Shown here: piece by piece, positions 28,897-38,745 of the stretch | Numbering within the stretch: the first letter of the stretch is position 1 | Layout of the letters: each line of letters starts with the position of its first letter | Assembly: GCF_009601765.2 (NCBI RefSeq) | Contig: NZ_CP045699.1 | Location: 1,736,001-1,800,000, forward strand | Direction: 5' to 3' | Source: Vibrio algicola | GTDB lineage: Bacteria > Pseudomonadota > Gammaproteobacteria > Enterobacterales > Vibrionaceae | Length of the DNA: 64,000 nt | The notes under the pieces: generated by a model | What the model was told of the DNA's origin: nothing | The model's input: only the letters and a program-made list of their open reading frames with translations | The model's database searches: none | Made by a program: the position numbers and the translations under genes

Positions 28897-29928
28897 ATGG
28901 CTAATTTCGCACTTGCCTTCGGCACCGCAACTAAAAACCGTGATGGCAAAATCATCGAAGCATTCTTCCCAAGCCCAGTAATCAATCCATCCGATACTTT
29001 GGTCGCGGCGATTTCTCAAGTGACTGGTTACAAGCAAGGCAACCAAGCGATTGAGATCACTCCTGAAATCGCATCAGAATTGGCAACCGCTTTTGCAGCT
29101 CAAGGTGATATTGCCAATGCCGATTTTGCTGAAAAAGCAACGCAATCATCAGCGCCATTAGTGCTCGTTATTTTAGCCACCGATGAGCAGCCAACGTCGG
29201 TTGCTGAAGGCTTCTTAAAACTGCAACTTATTTCTCATCGTTTAGCTAAGCCACACGGTATTGTGCTAGATGGTATTTTTGGCCTGCTGCACAATATTGC
29301 TTGGACTAACCAAGGTCCTATCGATTTACCTGAACTTGCGGCGCGTCAAATTGATGCTCGCCTAAAAGGTGAAGTGATCACGGTCGATTGCGTGGATAAA
29401 TTCCCTAAAATGGTGGACTACATTGTTCCAACAGGAGTGCGTATTGCCGATACTTCTCGTGTTCGTCTTGGCGCGCATGTGGGTGAAGGTACAACGGTTA
29501 TGCATGAAGGTTTCATTAACTTCAATGCAGGTACTACTGGGGTAAGCATGGTTGAAGGTCGAATCTCTGCTGGCGTGATGGTTGGCGAAGGCTCTGATAT
29601 CGGTGGCGGCGCGTCTATCATGGGTACGCTTTCTGGTGGCGGTAAAGTGGTGATCAAGATTGGCGAAAACAGCCTGCTTGGTGCCAACGCCGGTCTTGGT
29701 TTCCCAATGGGCGATCGCTGTACCATTGAATCAGGTCTCTACATTACCGCTGGTACTAAAGTAACCATGCTTGATGCCTCTGGCAATGAAGTTGAAGTGG
29801 CAAAAGCACGCGACCTTGCTGGTAAACCTGATCTTTTATTCCGTCGCAATTCAGTGACAGGTAAGATTGAATGCCTCACCAATAAGTCAGCGGTTGAGCT
29901 TAACAGTGAGCTACACAGCAATAACTAA
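28897..29928 (+). CDS. dapD: 2,3,4,5-tetrahydropyridine-2,6-dicarboxylate N-succinyltransferase
   Basis: Succinylates tetrahydrodipicolinate in lysine and meso-diaminopimelate synthesis, feeding both protein and cell wall. The 343-residue protein is of the longer DapD class seen in vibrios. The left-handed beta-helix hexapeptide repeats are visible from about residue 180 to 290 (VRLGAHVGEGTTV, EGRISAGVMVGEGSDIGGG, IGENSLLGANAGLG), with MHEGFINFNAGT in the active-site region. A GGAG ribosome site and a strong downstream terminator frame it as a single-gene unit. Confidence 0.95.
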   Translation: MANFALAFGTATKNRDGKIIEAFFPSPVINPSDTLVAAISQVTGYKQGNQAIEITPEIASELATAFAAQGDIANADFAEKATQSSAPLVLVILATDEQPTSVAEGFLKLQLISHRLAKPHGIVLDGIFGLLHNIAWTNQGPIDLPELAARQIDARLKGEVITVDCVDKFPKMVDYIVPTGVRIADTSRVRLGAHVGEGTTVMHEGFINFNAGTTGVSMVEGRISAGVMVGEGSDIGGGASIMGTLSGGGKVVIKIGENSLLGANAGLGFPMGDRCTIESGLYITAGTKVTMLDASGNEVEVAKARDLAGKPDLLFRRNSVTGKIECLTNKSAVELNSELHSNN

Positions 29929-30005
29929 TTGATGGTATTTATCCTTTTAGGTTGTGATAGCTAAAAAGCTCAACACTTAAAAACATGAACCCGCTAGTTA
30001 ATTGA

Positions 30006-30034
30006 AATCCCAGAATTTATCTGGGATTTTTTGT
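30006..30034 (+). terminator. Terminator of dapD
   Basis: Arms AATCCCAG (30006-30013) and CTGGGATT (30021-30028), 7-nt loop, then six T in all. Confidence 0.9.
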
Positions 30035-30189
30035 ATCTAAACCAAGGGGAACCTATCATGACCCAAAAGCTTTTAGATCATAGCAGGCCAAATAGTTTTA
30101 GTACTCAAAAATAACGTAATAGTGAGAATCTTTCCCATACGCCCCGTTGTCAGGTAAAATAGCCAGATTATTGTAATTTGAATTATGCT

Positions 30190-31428
30190 ATGACTATTTC
30201 TCACTCTGCGATCCAATCGACACAAACCACCCCGACCCTTGCTGAAGATGCGAGTGTAGGCTCAGTTATTATCGACTCACTGCTTGATACCGATGCCTAT
30301 AAACTGCATATGCAACAAGCGGTTTTTCATCAATATCCGAATGTTGATGTGGTGGCCGAGTTTCATTGTCGTAGCCAAGAAGACTTAAGCGCATTACTCG
30401 AACCACTAAAAGCTCAAATTATCGCCTTATGCCAATTACGCTTCACCGCACCTGAGTTAGATTACCTTGCATCATTACCTTTTTATCAAGCCGATTATCT
30501 GGCGTATTTGGCACAATTTCAGCTCAGTGAAGATACCATTGAGGTCTGCGTGCAAGCAGGACAACTCAAGGTCAAGTTAAGCGGAAAATGGTTGGATGTG
30601 ATTTTATGGGAAGTGCCATTACTGGCGATCATCAGTGAATTACGTTTGCAACTAAAATACCCTGATATTCAAGTCAGTGATGCGGTGACTCACTTAAAGC
30701 ACAAGCTTGCCCTCTTTAATCAACAGCCAAACATTTCTGATTTCAATTTAATTGATTTTGGTACGCGTCGCCGTTTTTCTAAAGCAGTACAAGACGCGAT
30801 TGTAAGTGAGCTGATTGAGCACTGCCCGCAATTTACCGGCACATCAAATTATGCGCTGGCGTATAAATACAATATTCCTGCAGTCGGCACTCAAGCGCAT
30901 GAATGGTTCCAAGCACATCAGCAACTCTGCGCTGTTTTGGCCAATTCACAGCAAATGGCATTAAGCTCATGGTTAAAAGAATACCCCAACACGCTTGGGC
31001 TGGCGTTAACCGACTGCATCACTATGGATGCATTTTTGCGTGATTTTAACGCGGACTTCTCGCATCAATTTATCGGTTTGCGTCATGATAGTGGTGCTCC
31101 AATCGCATGGGGCGAGAAAGCAATTCGTCATTACCAAACGCTAGGCATTGATCCAACCACCAAAGTCTTAGTCTTTTCTGATGGTCTATCGCTTGAAAAA
31201 GCCACCGAAATCTACACTCACTTTGTTGGGCGTATTCAAACCAGTTTCGGCATTGGCACTAAGCTGACCTGCGATATCCCAAATGTCGATAGTTTAAACA
31301 TCGTATTAAAGCTGACCGCTTGCCAAGGCAAACCTGTGGCTAAGATTTCCGATGAACCTGGCAAAAGTATGTGTCGCGACGAAGCTTATTTACAGCAGTT
31401 AAAAAAAGCATTTAAGCTGGCATCGTAA
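30190..31428 (+). CDS. pncB: Nicotinate phosphoribosyltransferase
   Basis: Makes nicotinate mononucleotide from nicotinate, PRPP and ATP in NAD salvage. The 412-residue protein matches E. coli PncB along its length: [75 protein letters not shown] with the phosphorylated His, and [10 protein letters not shown]. It has about 20 extra, Thr/Ser-rich residues before the family start. I place the start at ATG 30190; a TTG four codons earlier is possible. The ribosome site is weak. Confidence 0.93.
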   Translation: MTISHSAIQSTQTTPTLAEDASVGSVIIDSLLDTDAYKLHMQQAVFHQYPNVDVVAEFHCRSQEDLSALLEPLKAQIIALCQLRFTAPELDYLASLPFYQADYLAYLAQFQLSEDTIEVCVQAGQLKVKLSGKWLDVILWEVPLLAIISELRLQLKYPDIQVSDAVTHLKHKLALFNQQPNISDFNLIDFGTRRRFSKAVQDAIVSELIEHCPQFTGTSNYALAYKYNIPAVGTQAHEWFQAHQQLCAVLANSQQMALSSWLKEYPNTLGLALTDCITMDAFLRDFNADFSHQFIGLRHDSGAPIAWGEKAIRHYQTLGIDPTTKVLVFSDGLSLEKATEIYTHFVGRIQTSFGIGTKLTCDIPNVDSLNIVLKLTACQGKPVAKISDEPGKSMCRDEAYLQQLKKAFKLAS

Positions 31429-31493
31429 TTGTGCAAGCTCACAATTAACTCTAAATCACAACTTATCATCTCATCACTGACAAAGCGCTCTTT

Positions 31494-31523
31494 CTAAGAT
31501 AATCTCAATGCAGGTTATCTTAG
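31494..31523. promoter_or_regulatory. 9-bp palindrome just before the cdaR ribosome site
   Basis: CTAAGATAA (31494-31502) and TTATCTTAG (31515-31523) form a perfect inverted repeat with a 12-nt spacer, ending next to the AGGA ribosome site. It may be an autoregulatory operator or an mRNA hairpin limiting translation. Confidence 0.5.
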
Positions 31524-31535
31524 TAGGACGCTCTC

Positions 31536-32747
31536 ATGCCGCTTAACAATCTTTCCACCACTCAGTTACTTTCGAATCGTTCACTGACAAATCAATCTCT
31601 AGAGACACATTTAGCGCAGCAAATCGTTGACCGTACGATGGCGATCATTAACACCAATATTAATGTGATGGATAACACCGGTCGAATTATCTCAAGTGGT
31701 GATCCTAGCCGTATTGGGCAATTACATGATGGGGCATTATTAGCGATTCAGCATGATGACACGGTGGAGGTGAGCCAATCTGATCATGATAGCGAACACA
31801 CGTTAAAAGGGGTTAAAGCTGGAATAAATCTATTGCTTAAACACCAACAAAAAATCGTTGGTGTGGTTGGGATCACCGGCGATCCCGAGCAAATCCGCAC
31901 CTACGCTAAGCTGGTTAAAATGACAGCTGAAATGTTGATTGAACATTCATTTTTGGTCGAGCAATTACAGTGGGATAAACGCCATATCGAGGAATTTATT
32001 TCTTTATTGATAACCAATCAACTGGATCAAGAACAACTAAACTTATGGGCGAATAGACTGCAATTGGATCTTTCTCAACCAAGAATTGCTATGCTGATCG
32101 AGCTTGATAAGGATATTGACGCTAATGACTTTAGTTCGATTAAACAAGCGGTTAATTCGCTTGAACATCCCACTAAAAATAATTTAATGGCGGTCACGTC
32201 TACTAATCAAATCGTGGTGCTGGCGCCTTGCCATATAAAAAAGGGTCAAAGGGTTCCTGCGACTGAGAGTAAAAAAATAGACCGACTATTAATCCAACTT
32301 AAACGCCAAGGCATCCATCACTTACATATCGCCCTCGGACAGTTTTTTACCAATTTTAATCATATCCATTTGTCTTATCAAAGTGCCTTGCAAGTTCTCG
32401 CCAGTGGGAAAAATAAAGCACCACAACAAGCCAAATATCTATTTGATGAATTTCGTTTGCCGGTACTGTTATCGCCTTTAGCGCAGCAATGGCAAGGTGA
32501 GCAACTCAGCCAAGCTGTAGCGAGCTTAAAGCAACAAGATAAGTCAGGACAATTACTTAAAACCTTGCACGCACTGTTTGAGCATCAAGGTAATTTAAAA
32601 GCTTGCGCTGAAAGTCTGTTTATTCACCGTAACACTCTGCGTTATCGCCTCGATAAAATTGAATCGATCACTCATATTTCACCGCATAATTTTACCGGAT
32701 TGGTTGAATTGTATATTTCGTCACAGCTAATAGAGGTAACAGCATAA
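31536..32747 (+). CDS. cdaR: CdaR-family sugar diacid regulator
   Basis: Transcription activator of glucarate, galactarate and glycerate use in E. coli. The 403-residue protein starts with a putative sugar diacid recognition domain (about 20-150: LAQQIVDRTMAIINTNINVMD, IISSGDPSRIGQLHDGA), followed by a middle GGDEF-like CdaR domain and a C-terminal PucR-type helix-turn-helix (about 340-398: LKACAESLFIHRNTLRYRLDKI). It is followed 150 bp later by glycerate kinase on the same strand, the expected target. A palindrome lies before its start and another before garK. In E. coli CdaR responds to glycerate; here that is inference. Confidence 0.9.
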   Translation: MPLNNLSTTQLLSNRSLTNQSLETHLAQQIVDRTMAIINTNINVMDNTGRIISSGDPSRIGQLHDGALLAIQHDDTVEVSQSDHDSEHTLKGVKAGINLLLKHQQKIVGVVGITGDPEQIRTYAKLVKMTAEMLIEHSFLVEQLQWDKRHIEEFISLLITNQLDQEQLNLWANRLQLDLSQPRIAMLIELDKDIDANDFSSIKQAVNSLEHPTKNNLMAVTSTNQIVVLAPCHIKKGQRVPATESKKIDRLLIQLKRQGIHHLHIALGQFFTNFNHIHLSYQSALQVLASGKNKAPQQAKYLFDEFRLPVLLSPLAQQWQGEQLSQAVASLKQQDKSGQLLKTLHALFEHQGNLKACAESLFIHRNTLRYRLDKIESITHISPHNFTGLVELYISSQLIEVTA

Positions 32748-32802
32748 ATTGGGGCATGAACTCGACTTCGCATTCTTATTGTTCATTTGCACAGTTTTTG
32801 AC

Positions 32803-32821
32803 ATTTCACCGCTTGTGATAT
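32803..32821. promoter_or_regulatory. Palindrome in the cdaR-garK gap, possible CdaR operator
   Basis: ATTTCAC (32803-32809) and GTGATAT (32815-32821) form an inverted repeat with one mismatch. It partly overlaps a TTGACA (32798-32803) that could be a -35 element. Position suits control of garK; no consensus is known to me to confirm it. Confidence 0.35.
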
Positions 32822-32897
32822 TTGGCACTATCGCTAAAGGATTTATCCATACTTGCTGCCATAATAAAACCTTCATAACAGGGTAAAGGACATCAAA

Positions 32898-34037
32898 ATG
32901 AAAATTGTTATCGCCCCCGATTCATTTAAAGAAAGTTTAACCGCCAAGCAAGTGTGCCAAGCCATTGAAGATGGTCTGCGCCGTGTGTGGCCTCAAGCCG
33001 AATATGTACAAGTTCCTGTTGCCGATGGCGGCGAAGGAACCGTGCAATCTTTAATTGATGCCACTCAAGGTGAGTTGATCGAACTTAGTGTAACTGGCCC
33101 ATTAAAAATGCCAGTTGAGGCTTTTTATGGACGACTTGGTGGAGATAACCAATCAACCGCAATTATCGAAATGGCGGCTGCCAGCGGGTTACACCATGTT
33201 AAATCTGAACAGCGCGATCCTAAACTCACCACCAGCTTTGGCACTGGAGAGTTGATTTTGCATGCACTCAATAATGGCGTGACAAAATTAATCTTAGGCC
33301 TAGGCGGCAGCGCCACTAATGATGGTGGTATGGGAATGCTAGAAGCTCTAGGAGTGCGTTTTTTAGATGAGGCCCAACAACCCATTGCAGGTAATGGTAT
33401 TGGCTTAACTCAAATAAAAACGATTGATATCAGTGGCCTTGATGCGCGTTTAGCCAATTGTGACATTGAGATCGCGTGTGATGTGGATAATCCATTATGC
33501 GGCGAAGATGGCGCAACCGTCACTTTTGGTCAGCAAAAAGGCGCCAGTGCACAAGACACTCAGCTACTTGATCAAGCGCTCAGTCATTACGCTGATTTAA
33601 TCGAGCAACAACTGGGAAAATCAGTAAAAGACATCCAAGGTGCTGGCGCGGCTGGCGGCTTAGGGGCGGCCTTCCTCGGCTTTACTTCTGCCACTTTAAA
33701 GCCAGGTATCGAAATCGTATTAGCAACATTAAACATCGACACTCAGTTAAAAGGTAGCGATTTAGTCATTACAGGTGAAGGCCGCATTGATTGGCAAAGT
33801 GCTCATGGTAAGACCCCAGTCGGAGTCGCCAAAGCCGCGAAACGCTATGATATCCCTGTGATTGCATTGGCGGGTTGTTTAGGTGATAACTATCAAGAAG
33901 TGTATGACTACGGTATTGACGCGGTCTTTGCCGCCATTCCTCGCCCGTTAGACCTAGCCACCGCTTTTGCCGAGGCTGAAATCAACATGGCGAACTTAGC
34001 CGAGAATGTGGCACGGGTTTGGCAAGTTAGCCGGTAG
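32898..34037 (+). CDS. garK: Glycerate 2-kinase (GarK/GlxK type)
   Basis: Phosphorylates D-glycerate to 2-phosphoglycerate, linking glycerate to lower glycolysis. The 379-residue protein has the type-1 glycerate kinase pattern: MKIVIAPDSFKESLTAKQV at the start, PVADGGEGTVQSLI near 40, EMAAASGLHHV near 90, LILGLGGSATNDGGMGML near 133, GAGAAGGLGAAFLGF near 250 and VITGEGRIDWQSAHGKTP near 292. AAGGA ribosome site. Probably controlled by the adjacent CdaR. GarK and GlxK cannot be told apart here. Confidence 0.94.
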   Translation: MKIVIAPDSFKESLTAKQVCQAIEDGLRRVWPQAEYVQVPVADGGEGTVQSLIDATQGELIELSVTGPLKMPVEAFYGRLGGDNQSTAIIEMAAASGLHHVKSEQRDPKLTTSFGTGELILHALNNGVTKLILGLGGSATNDGGMGMLEALGVRFLDEAQQPIAGNGIGLTQIKTIDISGLDARLANCDIEIACDVDNPLCGEDGATVTFGQQKGASAQDTQLLDQALSHYADLIEQQLGKSVKDIQGAGAAGGLGAAFLGFTSATLKPGIEIVLATLNIDTQLKGSDLVITGEGRIDWQSAHGKTPVGVAKAAKRYDIPVIALAGCLGDNYQEVYDYGIDAVFAAIPRPLDLATAFAEAEINMANLAENVARVWQVSR

Positions 34038-34180
34038 TTAAACCAGCACCACAAAACAACAGCCATAATCGAATTAACCTGATTAACCAAATCAGTTGAA
34101 CCAATTGAATCAATTAAATGCAACACATCACACCGACATAAATATTTACACAGTAAGCGGCTACTGCGATCACAAATATC

Positions 34181-34197
34181 AACTGGTTGGACCTTTG
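34181..34197. promoter_or_regulatory. FadR-like operator before the acyl-CoA synthetase gene
   Basis: AACTGGTTGGACCTTTG contains the TGGT-NN-GACC core of FadR operators and resembles the E. coli fadL site (AGCTGGTCCGACCTATA). It lies 72 bp before the start codon. Its arms are less symmetrical than those of the fadE box. Confidence 0.62.
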
Positions 34198-34268
34198 TCT
34201 TATTGTGCTTTGCTAATTATCACGCTACAAATGTTAATATTATGTAAAAACAACCACAAGGTGTGATT

Positions 34269-35948
34269 ATGAGCTCAAGCTTAGAGATGGATTTCAATAC
34301 GTTAAGCATGCCGCACGAAAAGGTATTAGAGTGGGCACAACAGCGTCCAAACGAAATTTATTTATCGCAACCAATTGATCGAAAAATGAAAACCTTCACT
34401 TATTTTGAAGTGGTCGATCAAGCCTTAAGTTTAGTCACAGCATTACAAGGATTAGGTTTCGAGCCACGAGATAAAATCGCCCTCATTTCAAAAAACTGCG
34501 CCGAGTGGTTTATTTGTGATTTAGCCTTAATGCTGGGTGACTATGTGAGTGTACCGATTTTCCCAACTGCAGGCGGAGAAACGATTGAACATTGCTTAAC
34601 CCATAGTGAAGCCAAAGCGGTGATTGTGGGTAAATTAGACGACAATCAAGCCACGGTTGAAGTGTTAGCGGCTCATCCTGAAATAGTGTCAATAAGTTTA
34701 CCGTATACCAATGTTCCCACTTGTCAGCATGAATATTCTGTTTTAGTTGAAAGCCATCAGCCAAGCACAGAGAGACCCAATCACCGTACTGACACCTTGA
34801 TGTCGCTGGTATATACCTCGGGCACCTCTGGCCTGCCGAAAGGCGCAATGCTCACTTATGGCGGCTTTGCGTGGAGTGCGCATAACATTAGCAACCATAT
34901 CGTACTCGAAAACGACGATAAATTGTTATCTTACCTTCCTTTGGCCCATATTACCGAGCGAGTGTATATCCTAGGCTCGTCAATGATTGGTGGCGTGCCG
35001 ACGGGGTTTGTCGAGAGCTTAGATACCTTTATTGATGATGTTAAAAACCAGCAACCTACTTTGTTTATCTCGGTGCCACGTTTATGGACGCTATTCCAAC
35101 AACGTATTTTAGATAAAATGCCACAACGTAAGTTAAACATTTTACTGGCGATCCCGTTTATTAACTCTATCGTTAAAAAGAAAATCGCCACCGGTTTAGG
35201 CCTAGATAAAGCGCGAGTACTTGGCTGTGGCTCTGCGCCAATTTCACCTGCGTTGTTAGACTGGTATCACAAGGTTGGCATGAATATCACCGAAGCATGG
35301 GGCATGACCGAAACCTTTGCTTATAGCACTATTAACTATCCATTTAGAGCCGATAAAATTGGCACCGTTGGCCCAGCAGGTCCTGGGGTAGAAATACAAA
35401 TTGCCAGCGATCAAGAAATCATGGTGCGTGGTCATGGATTATTTGCCGGTTATTACAAGAATGATCAAGCGACTCAAGAAAGTTTTGATGACAATGGTTG
35501 GCTACACACTGGTGATATTGGCAGTTTGGATGATGAAGGCTTCTTATCCATTGAAGGGCGTAAAAAAGACACCTTCAAAACCGCTAAAGGCAAGTTTGTT
35601 TCCCCTGTTCCGATTGAGAAAAAAATCTTTGAGCATTCGCGAGTCGAAATGATGTGTTTAATTGGATTGGGCTTACCCGCGCCAATTTTACTGGTGATCC
35701 CGCACGCCTTTAAACACTTTGATCGCGATCGTTATGAGCGAAAGACCAAAAAGATCATTGCTCAAATTAACCAAGATTTAGAATCCCATGCCAAAATCAA
35801 AGGCGTGTTAATGATCAAAGAACCTTGGTCGATTGAAAATAATATCTTAACCCCAACCTTAAAAATCAAACGTCATGTGCTAGAGAAAAAATATCATGAT
35901 GTTGGTGCTAACTGGCCAAGTGATAAATTTGTGGTGTGGGAGGAATGA
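34269..35948 (+). CDS. Long-chain fatty acid-CoA ligase-like AMP-binding protein
   Basis: The 559-residue protein is an ANL-superfamily adenylating enzyme: P-loop [15 protein letters not shown] near residue 180, [43 protein letters not shown] near 340, [21 protein letters not shown] near 415 and the catalytic C-terminal Lys region [14 protein letters not shown]. Its form resembles FACL enzymes that activate fatty acids with ATP and CoA, but chain length cannot be deduced. A FadR-like box upstream links it to fatty acid control. ATG 34269 has AAGGTG nearby; a GTG two codons before is less likely. Confidence 0.86.
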   Translation: MSSSLEMDFNTLSMPHEKVLEWAQQRPNEIYLSQPIDRKMKTFTYFEVVDQALSLVTALQGLGFEPRDKIALISKNCAEWFICDLALMLGDYVSVPIFPTAGGETIEHCLTHSEAKAVIVGKLDDNQATVEVLAAHPEIVSISLPYTNVPTCQHEYSVLVESHQPSTERPNHRTDTLMSLVYTSGTSGLPKGAMLTYGGFAWSAHNISNHIVLENDDKLLSYLPLAHITERVYILGSSMIGGVPTGFVESLDTFIDDVKNQQPTLFISVPRLWTLFQQRILDKMPQRKLNILLAIPFINSIVKKKIATGLGLDKARVLGCGSAPISPALLDWYHKVGMNITEAWGMTETFAYSTINYPFRADKIGTVGPAGPGVEIQIASDQEIMVRGHGLFAGYYKNDQATQESFDDNGWLHTGDIGSLDDEGFLSIEGRKKDTFKTAKGKFVSPVPIEKKIFEHSRVEMMCLIGLGLPAPILLVIPHAFKHFDRDRYERKTKKIIAQINQDLESHAKIKGVLMIKEPWSIENNILTPTLKIKRHVLEKKYHDVGANWPSDKFVVWEE

Positions 35949-36003
35949 GTCTAAGGCCAGATTGCTATATACTGGCCATAGTTCAATTACCTTTAGGCTT
36001 ATT

Positions 36004-36216
36004 ATGTCGCAAAACAACAACCCACTACACGGTATTACTCTTGAAAAATTACTCACTGAATTAGTGGAGCATTACGGTTGGGAGCAATTAGGACAGATGG
36101 TTAACATTCGCTGTTTCACTTCCGATCCGAGTATCAAATCGAGTTTGAAATTTTTGCGTAAAACCGAATGGGCGCGCGTGAAGGTTGAGAATATTTATAT
36201 TGGACTTAAAGGGTAA
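36004..36216 (+). CDS. VF530 family DNA-binding-like protein
   Basis: A 70-residue basic protein that matches the VF530 (DUF2132) family first described from Vibrio fischeri: [22 protein letters not shown] then [21 protein letters not shown]. The family has a small fold suggested to bind DNA; its cellular role is unknown. I chose the ATG at 36004; the open frame reaches back into the end of the acyl-CoA synthetase without likeness. It lies 55 bp after that gene and converges with fusA. Confidence 0.85.
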   Translation: MSQNNNPLHGITLEKLLTELVEHYGWEQLGQMVNIRCFTSDPSIKSSLKFLRKTEWARVKVENIYIGLKG

Positions 36217-36268
36217 TACTTCGTACGAAAAGATCTGGTTAGCTCCAATTATTGATGACAAAAAGCGC

Positions 36269-36296
36269 CAGTAATCAGTAACCAGTAACCAGTAAC
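36269..36296. repeat. Heptameric tandem repeat (CAGTAAC)
   Basis: CAGTAAT followed by three exact CAGTAAC units (36269-36296), just before the shared terminator of the VF530 gene and fusA. Same period as the AGCTAGA repeat after fadE. Confidence 0.92.
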
Positions 36297-36313
36297 CAAA
36301 TTTAAGACATAAA

Positions 36314-36340
36314 AAAACCCGCTATCACTAGCGGGTTTTT
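36314..36340. terminator. Bidirectional terminator between the VF530 gene and fusA
   Basis: Perfect 11-bp arms AAAACCCGCTA (36314-36324) and TAGCGGGTTTT (36329-36339) with a TCAC loop, flanked by A and T runs. Confidence 0.92.
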
Positions 36341-36369
36341 ATTTAAGCTTTAAAAGTGACTAATAAGAA

Positions 36370-38460
36370 TTACTTCTTCTCAGCTTCTTTGCGTGCTTTA
36401 ACGTCAGCAATTACTTGCTCTGCTACGTTGCTTGGACATGGTGAGTAGTTAGCGAATTCCATAGAGAATTGGCCACGACCAGATGTCATTGTACGTAGAG
36501 AACCGATGTAACCGAACATTTCAGAAAGCGGTACGTCTGCCTTGATGCGAACGCCTGTAACGCCAGCTTCTTGGTCTTTGATCATGCCACGACGACGGTT
36601 AAGGTCACCGATAACATCACCAACGTGATCTTCAGGAGTGAACACGTCAACTGCCATGATAGGCTCAAGAAGTTGAGCACCAGCTTTAGGCATAGATTGA
36701 CGGAATGCACCTTTCGCTGCAATTTCAAATGCTACTGCAGATGAATCGACTGCGTGGAAGCCACCATCGAATAGTTCAACTTCAACGTCTAGAGTTGGGA
36801 AGCCCGCTAGAACACCGTTGTCCATCATGCCAGCAAAACCTTTCTCGATTGCAGGCCAGAATTCTTTAGGAACGTTACCGCCCACAACAGAAGATTTGAA
36901 CGTAAAGCCAGAGTTTTGCTCACCCGGCTTGATACGGTAGTCGATTTTACCAAATTGACCAGAACCACCAGATTGTTTCTTGTGCGTGTAGCTATCTTCA
37001 ATTGCTTGAGTAATAGTTTCACGGTAAGCAACTTGTGGTTGACCAACAATAAGGTCTACGCCGTAAGTACGCTTCAAGATGTCTACTTTGATGTCTAAGT
37101 GAAGCTCACCCATACCTTTAAGGATGGTTTCGCCTGTTTCTTCATCAGTTTCAACTTGGAATGATGGATCTTCTGCAACCATTTTACCGATAGCGATACC
37201 CATTTTCTCAGAACCGCCTTTATCTTTAGGCTGTACAGCAATCGAGATTACTGGAGTTGGGAATACCATTGGTTCTAGAGTTACTTGGTGCTTAGGATCA
37301 CAAAGAGTGTGACCAGTTTGCACGTTCTTCATACCAACGATAGCGATGATATCGCCCGCTTGTGCTGAAGTAAGCTCTTTACGATCATCCGCTTGCATCT
37401 CAACCATACGGCCAACACGCTCTGTTTTACCAGTGAATGAGTTCATGATGGTGTCGCCTTTGTTCAATTTACCAGAGTAAATACGAACGAAAGTTAACGC
37501 GCCAAAACGGTCATCCATGATTTTGAATGCAAGTGCTTTGAATGTTTCATCAGCAGACACGATAGCGTGCTCGCCATTTTCGTTGCCTTCTTCATCCATT
37601 AGAGGTTGTGGATCAACTTCAGTTGGAGCTGGTAGGTAATCTACAACAGCATCAAGTACTAGTTGCATACCTTTGTTCTTAAATGCAGAACCACAGTATG
37701 TTGGGAAGAACGCTAGGTCACGAGTACCTTTACGGATACAACGCTTGATTTCTTCTTCAGAAGGTTCTTCACCTTCCATGTAAGCCATCATTAGGTCGTC
37801 GTCTTGCTCAACAGCAGTTTCGATCATTTCTTCACGGTATTGCTCTACATCGTCAACCATGTCCGCAGGAACATCTTCAACAGTGTAGTTTTCTGGTAGA
37901 CCAGTTTCGTCCCAGATATATGCTTTACGAGAAAGAACGTCTACAACGCCTTTAAAGTCATCTTCAATACCGATTGGTAGAGTCATGATAAGTGGAGTAG
38001 CACCAAGTACTTTCTTCACTTGCTCTGTAACACGGTAGAAATCTGCACCCATACGGTCCAGTTTGTTTACGAAAATGATACGTGCAACTTCAGATTCGTT
38101 AGCGTAACGCCAGTTAGTTTCTGACTGAGGCTCAACACCACCAGAACCACAGAATACACCAACACCGCCATCAAGAACTTTAAGAGAACGATATACTTCA
38201 ACAGTGAAGTCAACGTGTCCAGGAGTATCGATAACGTTAAAACGGTGGTCTTTCCAGAAACAACTTACTGCTGCTGACTGGATAGTAATTCCGCGCTCAG
38301 CTTCTTGTTCCATGAAGTCAGTAGTTGATTCGCCATCATGTACTTCACCCGTTTTGTGGATAGTACCTGTTAGCTTAAGGATACGCTCAGTGGTGGTTGT
38401 TTTACCCGCATCAACGTGGGCAAAAATACCAATGTTTCTGTATTTTGATAAGTCAGTCAT
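36370..38460 (-). CDS. fusA: Elongation factor G (second copy, outside the str operon)
   Basis: Translocation and ribosome-recycling GTPase. The 696-residue protein has all G motifs: [15 protein letters not shown] (G1, near 15), GITIQSA (G2), [12 protein letters not shown] (G3), NKLDRM (G4) and CGSAFKNKG (G5), then domains II to V. None of the str-operon genes (rpsL, rpsG, tuf) adjoins it; it stands alone with its own promoter and terminator, between the VF530 gene and mtgA. Vibrios are known to carry two EF-G genes, one in such a position. Whether it is elongation-, recycling- or stress-type cannot be settled from sequence. Confidence 0.93.
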   Translation of the reverse strand: MTDLSKYRNIGIFAHVDAGKTTTTERILKLTGTIHKTGEVHDGESTTDFMEQEAERGITIQSAAVSCFWKDHRFNVIDTPGHVDFTVEVYRSLKVLDGGVGVFCGSGGVEPQSETNWRYANESEVARIIFVNKLDRMGADFYRVTEQVKKVLGATPLIMTLPIGIEDDFKGVVDVLSRKAYIWDETGLPENYTVEDVPADMVDDVEQYREEMIETAVEQDDDLMMAYMEGEEPSEEEIKRCIRKGTRDLAFFPTYCGSAFKNKGMQLVLDAVVDYLPAPTEVDPQPLMDEEGNENGEHAIVSADETFKALAFKIMDDRFGALTFVRIYSGKLNKGDTIMNSFTGKTERVGRMVEMQADDRKELTSAQAGDIIAIVGMKNVQTGHTLCDPKHQVTLEPMVFPTPVISIAVQPKDKGGSEKMGIAIGKMVAEDPSFQVETDEETGETILKGMGELHLDIKVDILKRTYGVDLIVGQPQVAYRETITQAIEDSYTHKKQSGGSGQFGKIDYRIKPGEQNSGFTFKSSVVGGNVPKEFWPAIEKGFAGMMDNGVLAGFPTLDVEVELFDGGFHAVDSSAVAFEIAAKGAFRQSMPKAGAQLLEPIMAVDVFTPEDHVGDVIGDLNRRRGMIKDQEAGVTGVRIKADVPLSEMFGYIGSLRTMTSGRGQFSMEFANYSPCPSNVAEQVIADVKARKEAEKK

Positions 38461-38497
38461 TGTCTTACTCTATTAATAGGATATAAAGTTCGCGCAG

Positions 38498-38503
38498 AGT
38501 ATA
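38498..38503 (-). promoter_or_regulatory. Likely fusA promoter (-10 element)
   Basis: On the minus strand TATACT preceded by TGT forms an extended -10 (TGnTATACT) about 38 bp before the fusA ATG. A -35 is not obvious. I see no gene in the rest of 38504-38745. Confidence 0.5.
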
Positions 38504-38745
38504 ACACAATCTGTCAAGACTGATATCCCCTGTGCACATTTGCATAAAAAATCTTTTTCTTCGCTTGTATCAAGCGGCTAAATCTTGGTGATTAATACTG
38601 ATTTTTGATACGTTCTCTCTATTTACGTCTTGATTGTTACAGCTTGAATATCACCAACTTACAATATCTGCTATGGTTTATCTCACCGAACAATGGATGT
38701 TGTGAACGCATTTTAAGCAAAAATAAAAAAAGCGAAAGGATTAGC

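Noticed and set aside
38605..38745. Upstream extension of mtgA by 47 codons
   Set aside because: Extra residues have no counterpart in MtgA; ATG 38746 has AAGGA and gives a normal N-terminal anchor.
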